Positions 28,144 to 35,630 of a stretch of DNA of 64,000 nucleotides are shown in pieces. A program made the translations under genes and the position numbers. The first letter of the stretch is position 1. Every line of letters begins with the position of its first letter. The notes under the pieces are model-generated. The model had not been told where the DNA came from. It saw only the letters and a list, made by a program, of their open reading frames with translations, and searched no databases. Location: positions 556,762 to 620,761 of the forward strand of contig NZ_JAMDHK010000001.1 in assembly GCF_024721115.1 (NCBI RefSeq), in the 5' to 3' direction. Source of the DNA: Salipiger pentaromativorans. GTDB lineage: Bacteria > Pseudomonadota > Alphaproteobacteria > Rhodobacterales > Rhodobacteraceae.

Positions 28144-28809
28144 ATGAAAGCCATCGTCTTCGACCTCGACGGCACGCTGATCGACAGCGCCCCCGATCTG
28201 CATCTCGCCGCCAATCTGGTGCTGCGGGACGAAGGTCTGCCCGAGATCACCTTCGCGCAGGCGCGCAGCTTTATCGGCAAGGGCGCCGGGGTGCTGATCA
28301 GCCGCGTCATGGATACAGTCGGGCTGGGCGACGATCCCGCCGAACACGCCCGGCTGCTGGCCAAGTTCATGACCCATTACGAAGGCGAGCCCGCCCACAC
28401 CCTTGTCTATCCCGGCGTCATGGACGCGCTGGCCCGGCTCGAGGCGATGTCCTGTTCCATGGGGCTCTGCACCAACAAGCCGGAGGAACCGACCCGGATC
28501 GCCCTGCGCCATTTCGGGTTCGACCGGTTTCTGAGCAAGGTCGCCAGCGCCGACACCCTGCCCCAGCGCAAACCCGACCCCGCGCCGCTGCTGCATGTGA
28601 TGCGCGACCTTGGCGCGGACAGCGCGCTTTACGTCGGCGACAGCGAAGTGGACGCGGAGACCGCCGAACGCGCGGGTGTGCCCTTCGCGCTTTACACCGA
28701 AGGCTATCGCAAGACCCCCGTCTCGGAGATGTATCACAGCTACGCCTTCGATCATTTCGACGCGCTGCCGGATCTGGTGGCACGCCATTTCTCCGAGATC
28801 CGCGCATGA
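28144..28809 (+). CDS. cbbZ: phosphoglycolate phosphatase (CbbZ/Gph)
   Basis: HAD-superfamily phosphatase of 221 residues that removes 2-phosphoglycolate made by RuBisCO oxygenation. Motif I FDLDGTLID has nucleophile Asp7 and acid/base Asp9; motif II is the CTNK threonine; motif III is KPDP; and motif IV is YVGDSEVDAE. The Gph-like phrase FIGKGAGVLI supports phosphoglycolate over other substrates. The ATG was chosen because the region upstream, although open, is repeat-containing spacer. It overlaps cbbY by four bases. Confidence 0.93.
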   Translation: MKAIVFDLDGTLIDSAPDLHLAANLVLRDEGLPEITFAQARSFIGKGAGVLISRVMDTVGLGDDPAEHARLLAKFMTHYEGEPAHTLVYPGVMDALARLEAMSCSMGLCTNKPEEPTRIALRHFGFDRFLSKVASADTLPQRKPDPAPLLHVMRDLGADSALYVGDSEVDAETAERAGVPFALYTEGYRKTPVSEMYHSYAFDHFDALPDLVARHFSEIRA

Positions 28810-29501
28810 CGCTGCGGGCGCTCATCTTCGATGTGGACGGCACGCTGGCCGAGACCGAAGAGGCGCATCGCTTGGCCTTCAACGAGACGTTCTCCGCCCG
28901 GGGGCTCGGCTGGCACTGGACGCGGGACGATTACCGGCGCCTGCTGAAGACCACCGGCGGCAAGGAGCGCATCCGCGCCTATCTCGCGGAACGCGGCGCA
29001 TCGGAGGACGGGCTCGATATTGCCGCTCTGCACGCCGCCAAGACCACGCGCTATGTGGAGATCCTCGAGAGCGGCGGGCTGGCGCTGCGCCCCGGCGTGG
29101 GCGATCTGGTCGCGGCGGCGCGGAATACGGGGCTGCGGCTGGCGGTGGCCACCACCACGAGCCGCCCGAATGTCGAGGCGCTGTGCCGCTGCTGCTGGGG
29201 CCGGCCCGGCGAAGCGGTCTTCGATGTGATCGCCGCGGGCGACGAGGTGGCCGCGAAGAAACCCGCGCCGGATGTCTACGACCTTGCGCTGAAGCGGCTG
29301 GGCCTGCCCGCCGCGCTGGCCCTGGCGCTGGAGGACAGCCGCAACGGTGTGCTCTCGGCGCAGGCGGCGGGGCTGCGGGTGATCGTCACGCCCTCGGTCT
29401 ATACCGAGGACGAGGATTTCGGCGCGGCGGAGGTTCTGGCCTCGCTCGCACCGGCAGAGCTGCCCGTCGATCTGCGCGCAGCCCTCGCCCCGCGCGCCTG
29501 A
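28806..29501 (+). CDS. cbbY: HAD phosphatase CbbY (xylulose-1,5-bisphosphatase family)
   Basis: HAD protein of 231 residues, overlapping cbbZ (ATGA). Motif I is FDVDGTLAETEEAHR with Asp9 and Asp11, motif II ATTTSRPN, motif III KKPAPDVY and motif IV LEDSRNG. The cap residues in TTGGKERIRAYL are characteristic of CbbY rather than Gph. The Rhodobacter homologue dephosphorylates xylulose 1,5-bisphosphate, a misfire inhibitor of red-type RuBisCO, so it works with CbbX to keep the enzyme active. Last recognisable cbb gene, followed by a tandem palindrome. Confidence 0.93.
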   Translation: MTLRALIFDVDGTLAETEEAHRLAFNETFSARGLGWHWTRDDYRRLLKTTGGKERIRAYLAERGASEDGLDIAALHAAKTTRYVEILESGGLALRPGVGDLVAAARNTGLRLAVATTTSRPNVEALCRCCWGRPGEAVFDVIAAGDEVAAKKPAPDVYDLALKRLGLPAALALALEDSRNGVLSAQAAGLRVIVTPSVYTEDEDFGAAEVLASLAPAELPVDLRAALAPRA

Positions 29502-29502
29502 C

Positions 29503-29546
29503 CAAATTCCTTCAAAGGAATTTGCAAGACTCTTCGAAGGGTCTTG
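29503..29546. repeat. tandem palindromes at the end of the cbb operon (22-nt type)
   Basis: Two abutting 22-nt palindromes follow the cbbY stop by one base. The first (29503-29524) is identical in its 10-base arms to the second one in the cbbL-cbbS gap (CAAATTCCTT / AAGGAATTTG). The second (29525-29546) has arms CAAGACTCTT / AAGGGTCTTG with one G-T pair. They lie between convergent cbbY and the methyltransferase and may terminate both. Confidence 0.8.
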
Positions 29547-29563
29547 CCGCCCGAATCCGCGCG

Positions 29564-30169
29564 TCAGGGCAAAGGCTTCACCGCCACGAGGTCGATCAGC
29601 GCCGAGCGGCCCACATGGCCGCCGCCCTCGTCGAGATCCGCCTCATAGGCCTCCAGCTCGCGGATCTCCAGATCGCCGAAGGCCGCGCGCAACAGCTCGG
29701 GCGTATAGAGGTTTTCCACGGCGCGCGGCCCGCCGGTGCCATATTCGAGCTGCTTCGGCGTGTAGCCGTGCAGCATCAGCACCCCGCCGGGCCTCAATGC
29801 CCGCTTCATCCGCTCGAACAGCCGTGCCCGTGCCTCGGGGCCGACGAACTGGATGAAGACGCCCAGCACCAGATCGAACTTTGCCTCGGGCCAGGCCCAG
29901 TCCTCGATATCGGCCACCTCATAGGCCACCGCGACCCCGCGCTCATGCGCCAGCGCCCGCGCCTTGGCGACCGCCGAGGGCGCGCCGTCCCAGGCGGTGA
30001 CCCGCAGGCCCTTTTCTGCCAGAAACACCGAATTGCGCCCCTCGCCATCGGCCACCGACAGCGCCAGCTTCAGCCCGTCGCGCGGCAGCCGGTCCTCGTG
30101 TCGCAGCAGGAACGCCGCCGGCTCGCGTCCGAACACGTAATCCTCGGTATTGTAGCGGTCTTCCCACAT
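29564..30169 (-). CDS. class I SAM-dependent methyltransferase
   Basis: Cytosolic methyltransferase of 201 residues. It begins MWEDRYNTEDYVFGREPAAFL, a start common in TehB/thiopurine-methyltransferase-like proteins. The SAM-binding strand is ALSVADGEGRNSVFLAEKG (usual consensus D/E-x-G-x-G), followed by the acidic AWDGAPSAV and motif KFDLVLGVF. The ATG was chosen over a longer open extension that lacks similarity. The substrate is unknown. It is transcribed toward the cbb operon and shares its bidirectional terminator region. Confidence 0.85.
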   Translation of the reverse strand: MWEDRYNTEDYVFGREPAAFLLRHEDRLPRDGLKLALSVADGEGRNSVFLAEKGLRVTAWDGAPSAVAKARALAHERGVAVAYEVADIEDWAWPEAKFDLVLGVFIQFVGPEARARLFERMKRALRPGGVLMLHGYTPKQLEYGTGGPRAVENLYTPELLRAAFGDLEIRELEAYEADLDEGGGHVGRSALIDLVAVKPLP

Positions 30170-30317
30170 GGCGGCCTCCCTGCCTCTGATCCGTCCAGAG
30201 CTAGGGCCCCGCAGCGCGAATCTCAAGCGCGGCAGCCCTCCGCACGCGCCGATCCTCCCGCCCCGCAAAGGCCGCGCGGCATGTCGGGGCTTGAAACCTT
30301 CCCCACCGGAATGTCAT

Positions 30318-30347
30318 TTGACCGGACGCGCACGCGCTTGCCATAAG
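30318..30347 (+). promoter_or_regulatory. candidate promoter of the YnjBCD-type operon
   Basis: TTGACC and CATAAG are separated by 18 bp, 45 bp before the binding-protein start. The remaining 222-bp divergent gap to the methyltransferase shows no other clear signal. Confidence 0.35.
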
Positions 30348-30391
30348 CGCCCGGATTGCCGGCAAAAGGCCGGATCAGGGGAGGTCTCAAG

Positions 30392-31594
30392 ATGAAATCC
30401 GCACTCGCCGCCGCCGGTCTTTCGCTTGCCCTCGCAATGCCCGCCGGGGCCGAGCCCGATCCCGCCGACTGGGCCGCCGTCACCGAGGAGGCCCGGGGCC
30501 AGACCGTCTACTGGAACGCCTGGGGCGGGTCTGATGTGGTGAACGGGTTCATCGCCTGGATCGGCGACCGGGCAGAGGACCAAGGCGTCACGCTGGAACA
30601 TGTGAAGCTGACCGACACCGCCGAGGCGGTGAGCCGCGTTCTGGCCGAGAAGACCGCCGGGCAGGACGCGGGCGGCGGCATCGACCTCATCTGGATCAAT
30701 GGCGAGAACTTCGCCGCGATGAAGGCGCAGGGCCTGCTCTTCGGTCCCTGGGCCGAGGCCCTGCCCAACCGGGCCCTGACCGACCCGCAAAACAGCGCCC
30801 TTGGCGCCGATTTCACCGTGTCCACCGACGGCATGGAAAGCCCCTGGGGCATGGCGCAGCTCGTGTTCTTCCACGACAGCGCCCGCCTGCCCGAGCCGCC
30901 GCGCAGCATGACCGCCCTGCTCGACTGGGCCGGCGAGAATCCCGGCCGCATCGCCTTTCCGCAGCCGCCGGATTTCCTGGGTTCCAGCTTTCTCAAACAG
31001 GCGCTGATCGAGCTGACGCCGGACCGCGACGCGCTGTCGCTGCCGGTGGATCAGGCCGATTACGCGGCTGTCACCGCGCCGCTCTGGGCCTTCATGGACG
31101 CGCTGACGCCGCTGCTCTGGCGTCAGGGCCGGGCCTATCCGCAGAACGGCGCGCGGCTGATCCAGCTCATGGCGGATAACGAGATCGACATCGGGTTCGA
31201 GTTCAACCCCAACGCCGCCTCCAACGCCATCGCCAACGGCCAGCTTCCCGACACGGTGCGCAGCCATCTGCACACGGGTGGCACGCTCGGCAATGCGAGC
31301 TTTGTCGCCATCCCCTACAATGCCAGCGCCAAGGCCGGCGCGATGGTGGTGGCGAATATCCTGCTCTCGCCGGAAGCGCAGGCGCGCATGGCCGATCCCG
31401 AGATCTGGGGGCTTGGCACGGTGCTCGACCTGACGCGGCTCGGCGCCGAGGACCGGGCCCGGTTCGAGCGCCTCACCTTCGGCCCCGCCACGCTGCCGCC
31501 CGACGCGCTGGGGGCGCCGCGGCCCGAGCCGCACCCCTCCTGGATGGTCCGGCTCGAAGAGGATTGGGCCGCGCGCTACGGCGTGGCGGAGTAA
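30392..31594 (+). CDS. ABC transporter substrate-binding protein, YnjB-like
   Basis: Periplasmic binding protein of 400 residues. The signal peptide (MKSALAAAGLSLALAMPAGA, cut near residue 20) is followed by a family 1 binding fold. TVYWNAWGGSDVVNGFIAWIG and DLIWINGENFAAMKAQGLLFGPW are typical of the YnjB group of thiamine/spermidine-like binding proteins, whose ligand is unknown. An AGGGGAGG RBS precedes the ATG. It is followed after 1 bp by the permease gene. Confidence 0.9.
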   Translation: MKSALAAAGLSLALAMPAGAEPDPADWAAVTEEARGQTVYWNAWGGSDVVNGFIAWIGDRAEDQGVTLEHVKLTDTAEAVSRVLAEKTAGQDAGGGIDLIWINGENFAAMKAQGLLFGPWAEALPNRALTDPQNSALGADFTVSTDGMESPWGMAQLVFFHDSARLPEPPRSMTALLDWAGENPGRIAFPQPPDFLGSSFLKQALIELTPDRDALSLPVDQADYAAVTAPLWAFMDALTPLLWRQGRAYPQNGARLIQLMADNEIDIGFEFNPNAASNAIANGQLPDTVRSHLHTGGTLGNASFVAIPYNASAKAGAMVVANILLSPEAQARMADPEIWGLGTVLDLTRLGAEDRARFERLTFGPATLPPDALGAPRPEPHPSWMVRLEEDWAARYGVAE

Positions 31595-31595
31595 C

Positions 31596-33278
31596 GTGCC
31601 GGCGCTGCGCCTCGCCCCGGCGCTGACCCTGCTGGTGATGCTCGGCCCGGTGGCGGCGGGGCTCGCGGGGACGCTTCTGCCGGCCTTCGGCGTGATGCCG
31701 GCCCTGGGCCGGGTCGAGCCCGGGTTCATGCCGTTTCACGAGCTTGTGGCCTGGCCCGGCCTGCCGCGCGCGATGGCGCTGAGCCTCGGCACCGGGTTTG
31801 CCGCCACGGCGCTGGCGCTGGCGATCGCGCTGCTGATCTGCGCCGGCTGGCAGGGCACCCGCGCCTTTCGCTGGCTCGAACGGGCGCTCTCGCCCTTGCT
31901 TTCGGTGCCGCATGCCGCGGCGGCCTTCGGCTTCGCCTTCCTCATCGCACCTTCGGGCTGGATCGCGCGGGCCCTGGCACCCGCCACCGGATGGGAGCGC
32001 CCGCCCGACCTGCTGATCCTGCAAGATCCCCTGGGCCTGTCGCTGATCGCCGGTCTGGTGATCAAGGAAGTGCCGTTCCTGCTGCTGATGACGCTTGCCG
32101 CGCTGCCCGCGCTGCGGCCCGCGCAAAGCCTCGCCACCGCGCGCAGCCTGGGCTACGGGCGCAGCACCGGCTGGCTGAAAACCGTGTTCCCGCGGCTCTA
32201 CCCGCAGATCCGGCTGCCGGTCTATGCCGTACTGGCCTTTTCCATGAGCGTGGTGGATGTGGCGATGATCCTCGGCCCCAGCACTCCGCCGACGCTGTCG
32301 GTGCAGATCCTGCGCTGGATGAACGACCCCGATCTGGCGCTGCGGCTGCGGGCGGCGGCGGGCGCGGTGCTGCAACTGGCGCTGACCGTTGCGGCGCTGG
32401 GGCTCTGGCGGCTTGGCGAATATGCCGTGGCGCGGCTCGGGCGGCGCTGGATCGCGGCGGGCGGGCGCGGCACGCGCGACGGGCTGCTGCGCGGCGCGGC
32501 GCTGGCATTGGGCGCGGTGTCCGCAGCGGCGGTGTTTCTCGGACTTGCCGCGCTGGCGGTTTGGTCGGTGGCGGGCTTCTGGGGCTTTCCCGCACTGCTG
32601 CCCGACACGCTGACGCTGAAAAGCTGGATGCGGCAGGGTCCGATGCTGCTGGCCCCCGCCGCCGACACGGCGCTGATCGCGCTGGTAGCGGTGGGCGTGG
32701 CGCTGGCGCTGGTGCTCGCCTGTCTCGAGGCCGAGGACCGCTTTGGCCTGCGCCCGACGACGCGGGCGCTGTGGCTGCTCTACCTGCCGCTCATCGTGCC
32801 GCAGATCGCCTTTCTGCCGGGGCTGCAACTGCTGGCGCTGGTCACCGGGATCGACGGCAGCCGGGGCGCGGTGATCGCCGGGCATGTGATCTTTGTGCTG
32901 CCCTATGTCTTTCTGTCGCTCTCCGATCCCTATCGCGGATGGGATGCGCGACACGGTGCCGTCGCCCGGGCGCTTGGCGCGGGGCCGGCGCGGGTGTTCT
33001 GGCAGGTGCGGCTGCCGATGCTGCTGCGCCCGGTGCTGACGGCGGCGGCGGTCGGGGCCGCCGTCTCGGTCGGGCAATTCCTGCCGACGCTGCTGCTGGG
33101 CGCCGGCCGGGTGCCGACGCTGACCACCGAGGCGGTGGCGCTGGCCTCGGGCGGCGCGCGGCGGGTGATCGGGGTCACCGCGCTGGCGCAGACCGCCGCC
33201 GCCTTCGTGCCCTTCGCCCTGGCGCTGCTGATCCCGGCGCTGGTCTGGCGCAACCGGCGGGGGCTGCGCCATGGCTGA
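31596..33278 (+). CDS. ABC transporter permease, YnjC-like (two fused permease domains)
   Basis: Inner-membrane protein of 560 residues with about twelve helices in two halves, each carrying a binding-protein-dependent transport domain. The first EAA-like loop lies around ATARSLGYGRSTGWLKTVFPRLYPQ, and the second around ARALGAGPARVFWQVRLPMLL. This two-domain layout matches FbpB/ThiP/YnjC permeases. GTG start. The gene overlaps the ATPase gene by 8 bp. Confidence 0.92.
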   Translation: MPALRLAPALTLLVMLGPVAAGLAGTLLPAFGVMPALGRVEPGFMPFHELVAWPGLPRAMALSLGTGFAATALALAIALLICAGWQGTRAFRWLERALSPLLSVPHAAAAFGFAFLIAPSGWIARALAPATGWERPPDLLILQDPLGLSLIAGLVIKEVPFLLLMTLAALPALRPAQSLATARSLGYGRSTGWLKTVFPRLYPQIRLPVYAVLAFSMSVVDVAMILGPSTPPTLSVQILRWMNDPDLALRLRAAAGAVLQLALTVAALGLWRLGEYAVARLGRRWIAAGGRGTRDGLLRGAALALGAVSAAAVFLGLAALAVWSVAGFWGFPALLPDTLTLKSWMRQGPMLLAPAADTALIALVAVGVALALVLACLEAEDRFGLRPTTRALWLLYLPLIVPQIAFLPGLQLLALVTGIDGSRGAVIAGHVIFVLPYVFLSLSDPYRGWDARHGAVARALGAGPARVFWQVRLPMLLRPVLTAAAVGAAVSVGQFLPTLLLGAGRVPTLTTEAVALASGGARRVIGVTALAQTAAAFVPFALALLIPALVWRNRRGLRHG

Positions 33279-33930
33279 GGGGCTGGTGCTGGAGGATCTG
33301 CGCATCGCGCTCGGCGGGCGCGTCATGGTCGCGCTCGACGCGGCGGTGGCGCCCGGCAGCGTGCTGACGGTGATGGGCCCCTCCGGATCGGGGAAATCCA
33401 CGCTGCTCGCCGCGATCACCGGCACGCTGGCCCCGCAATTCACCCTGATGGGCCGCATCCTGCTGGACGGGCGCGACATCACCGCCCTGCCCCCCGAACA
33501 GCGCCGCACGGGCATTCTGTTTCAGGACGAGCTGCTGTTCCCGCATCTCTCGGTGGGCGGCAATCTGGCCTTCGGCCTGCCGCCCTCGGTCCGGGGCCGC
33601 GCCGCGCGCCGGGCCCGGATCGCGGAGGCTCTGGACGAGATCGGTCTGGCGGGCTTTGCCCCGCGCGACCCGGCGACCCTGTCGGGCGGACAGAAGGCGC
33701 GGGTGGCGCTCATGCGCACGCTGCTGGCGGCGCCGCGCGCGCTGCTGCTCGACGAGCCCTTCTCGCGGCTCGATGCCGAGCTGCGCGGTCAGATCCGCGC
33801 GCTGGTCTTCGAGCGCGCCCGGACACAGGGTCTGCCGGTGCTGCTGGTCACCCACGACCGCGCCGATGCGGAGGCCGCCGGCGGCAGGGTGATCCGCCTG
33901 GGCGAGCCCCCCGACGCCCCGGCGCCCTGA
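33271..33930 (+). CDS. ABC transporter ATP-binding protein, YnjD-like
   Basis: ATPase of 219 residues completing the transporter. Walker A GPSGSGKST near residue 35, Q-loop FQDELLFPHLSVGGNL, signature LSGGQKARVALMRT, Walker B ALLLDEPFSRLD and switch LVTHDRADAE are all present. It lacks the regulatory C-terminal domain of larger importers, as in YnjD. A GC-rich imperfect hairpin follows its stop. Confidence 0.93.
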   Translation: MAEGLVLEDLRIALGGRVMVALDAAVAPGSVLTVMGPSGSGKSTLLAAITGTLAPQFTLMGRILLDGRDITALPPEQRRTGILFQDELLFPHLSVGGNLAFGLPPSVRGRAARRARIAEALDEIGLAGFAPRDPATLSGGQKARVALMRTLLAAPRALLLDEPFSRLDAELRGQIRALVFERARTQGLPVLLVTHDRADAEAAGGRVIRLGEPPDAPAP

Positions 33931-33960
33931 TCCGGGCGCGGCGCGGTGCCGCCGCCCGCG

Positions 33961-34431
33961 TCAGCCCTCGCGTTTCAGCCGGTCTTCCAGATCCTTGGCA
34001 TATTCCGCCATCTTCACCCGAAAGCGCTTTTCCATATTGCCCTTGGCGAGTTTCATCGACTGCACCGCCAACCGCGCCGACAGCGTCTTGGGCAAAAGCT
34101 CGATCCGCATCCCCACCCGCGTCCGCGCGCGCGACAGCGCCACGAAGTCGATCCGCGTCATCGCCTCGATTCCGCCCGACACCGTGTGATAGCAGATCGT
34201 GTTCGGCGCGTCGTATTCCGACAGCGCGATCTCGGCCTTGCGCCCCTTGCCGCGAAACCGGAACCCCGCGCTCCAGCTCAAGCCCTCGGAAGGTGTCGCG
34301 GGATCGCCCGAGACACGGCGCACGTCGATGCCCCGCCGCATCACCTGCCGCTCGAGATGTTCGAAATCCGTGACCTCGGCGAACACCCTGTCAAGCGGCG
34401 CCTCGATATCTTCCTTGGTCGAAAACTCCAT
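33961..34431 (-). CDS. SRPBCC-family protein
   Basis: Small cytosolic protein of 156 residues with the START/Bet v1-like fold start MEFSTKEDIEAPLDRVFAEVTDFEHLE, typical of SRPBCC (polyketide cyclase-like) proteins that bind hydrophobic ligands. The C-terminal helix is rich in Lys and Arg. No partner gene suggests a ligand. It lies downstream of nudC, 50 bp away in the same direction, and may share its transcript. Confidence 0.8.
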   Translation of the reverse strand: MEFSTKEDIEAPLDRVFAEVTDFEHLERQVMRRGIDVRRVSGDPATPSEGLSWSAGFRFRGKGRKAEIALSEYDAPNTICYHTVSGGIEAMTRIDFVALSRARTRVGMRIELLPKTLSARLAVQSMKLAKGNMEKRFRVKMAEYAKDLEDRLKREG

Positions 34432-34481
34432 CTGCCCGCGGCTCCATCATTCTAGATGTTGTGGTTGCGCGCAGTGTCGCT

Positions 34482-35435
34482 TCAATCCAGCCGGTCCGCA
34501 AGCCAGTTGCGCAGCAGAAAATGCGCGATCGACCCTTTTCGCGCCGGCATCAGCCCGGGATTGCCGCCGCCGAAGGCATCGGCCAGCTCTTCCCGCGACA
34601 CCCAGCGCGCCGCCTCGATTTCGACCGGGTCGATCTCGATCTCGGCGCTTTCGGCGATCCCCTGGCAGCCGATCATCAGCGAGGCGGGAAACGGCCAGGG
34701 CTGGCTTGCCAGATAGCGAACCGCCCCGATCTTCACGCCGGCTTCCTCCTGCACCTCACGGCGCACCGCCGCCTCCAGCGTCTCGCCGGGTTCGACAAAC
34801 CCGGCAAGGCAGGAATACATCCCCTCGGGCCAGCCATGCGACCGGCCCAGAAGGCAGGCATTGCCACGGGTCACCAGCATGATCACCACCGGATCGGTGC
34901 GCGGGAAGTGATGCGCCCCGCAGGCCGGGCAGACCCGCTGCCAGCCCGCCAGAAAGACATCGCTGGCCGCGCCGCAGCGGGCGCAGAACCCGTGCGTGGC
35001 GTGCCAGTTGAACAGCGCCCGCGCGGTGGCGGCCAGCTCGGCATCGCGCGGCGACAGCCGGTTCAGCAGCGTGCGCAGCTCGACAAAGCGCTGCTCCGGG
35101 GCGCAGGCCGGGTGCTGCTGCTCGCTGCCATCGAGGAACCCGCCCTCGATCGACGCGGCCCCCTCGGGCTCCCAGCCGGAGAGATCGTGGGCGAAAACCG
35201 CCCCGCCCTCTTCGCGGCCCAGAAACAGCGGCGCGCCACGCGCATCGGTCAACACCGGGTGATCGAGCGGCAGGCGGCAGAGCCCTTCCTCGACCAGCAC
35301 CTTGCCCCGCCACAGCACAACCGTGCGGCTGCTTTCCTGCTGCATGAGCGCCGCCAGCGCCGGAATATCGCCGCGCAGCTCCGCCGCGCGGTCCAGCCCC
35401 GATCCGCCAAAGGTCACCTCTTCCGCATGTCGCAT
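34482..35435 (-). CDS. nudC: NAD(+)/NADH pyrophosphatase NudC
   Basis: Nudix hydrolase of 317 residues that cleaves NADH (and removes NAD caps from RNA in E. coli). A zinc ribbon is formed by Cys151, Cys154, Cys169 and Cys172, directly followed by the Nudix domain. The Nudix box GFVEPGETLEAAVRREVQEE with its catalytic glutamates lies around residues 212-231, and the NudC-specific QPWPFP motif follows. I chose the ATG 8 bp after GAGGGAG rather than an upstream GTG. Confidence 0.94.
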   Translation of the reverse strand: MRHAEEVTFGGSGLDRAAELRGDIPALAALMQQESSRTVVLWRGKVLVEEGLCRLPLDHPVLTDARGAPLFLGREEGGAVFAHDLSGWEPEGAASIEGGFLDGSEQQHPACAPEQRFVELRTLLNRLSPRDAELAATARALFNWHATHGFCARCGAASDVFLAGWQRVCPACGAHHFPRTDPVVIMLVTRGNACLLGRSHGWPEGMYSCLAGFVEPGETLEAAVRREVQEEAGVKIGAVRYLASQPWPFPASLMIGCQGIAESAEIEIDPVEIEAARWVSREELADAFGGGNPGLMPARKGSIAHFLLRNWLADRLD

Positions 35436-35567
35436 CGCACGCACTCCCTCAGACCTGCCCCTCCTGCCATGCCACGCCCCCGGCAGCGTGGCAATTCGGT
35501 TTCAGATCAAACCTTCCCGCAACGGAAACTCTCCCCAAGGTTGAATTGACGCAAATAATCCTCCCAT

Positions 35568-35585
35568 CTGTCGCCTGACTGTTGG
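35568..35585 (+). promoter_or_regulatory. candidate Pho box upstream of cpdB
   Basis: CTGTCGC and CTGTTGG recur with an 11-bp period, like the two CTGTCAT half-repeats of a PhoB site, 45 bp before the cpdB start codon. The first four to five bases of each half-site match the consensus; the others do not. Phosphate control would suit a nucleotide-scavenging enzyme. Confidence 0.35.
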
Positions 35586-35630
35586 GAAACTGGCGTATCC
35601 GCGAATCAAGATCCAGCGAAGGAATGCCCC

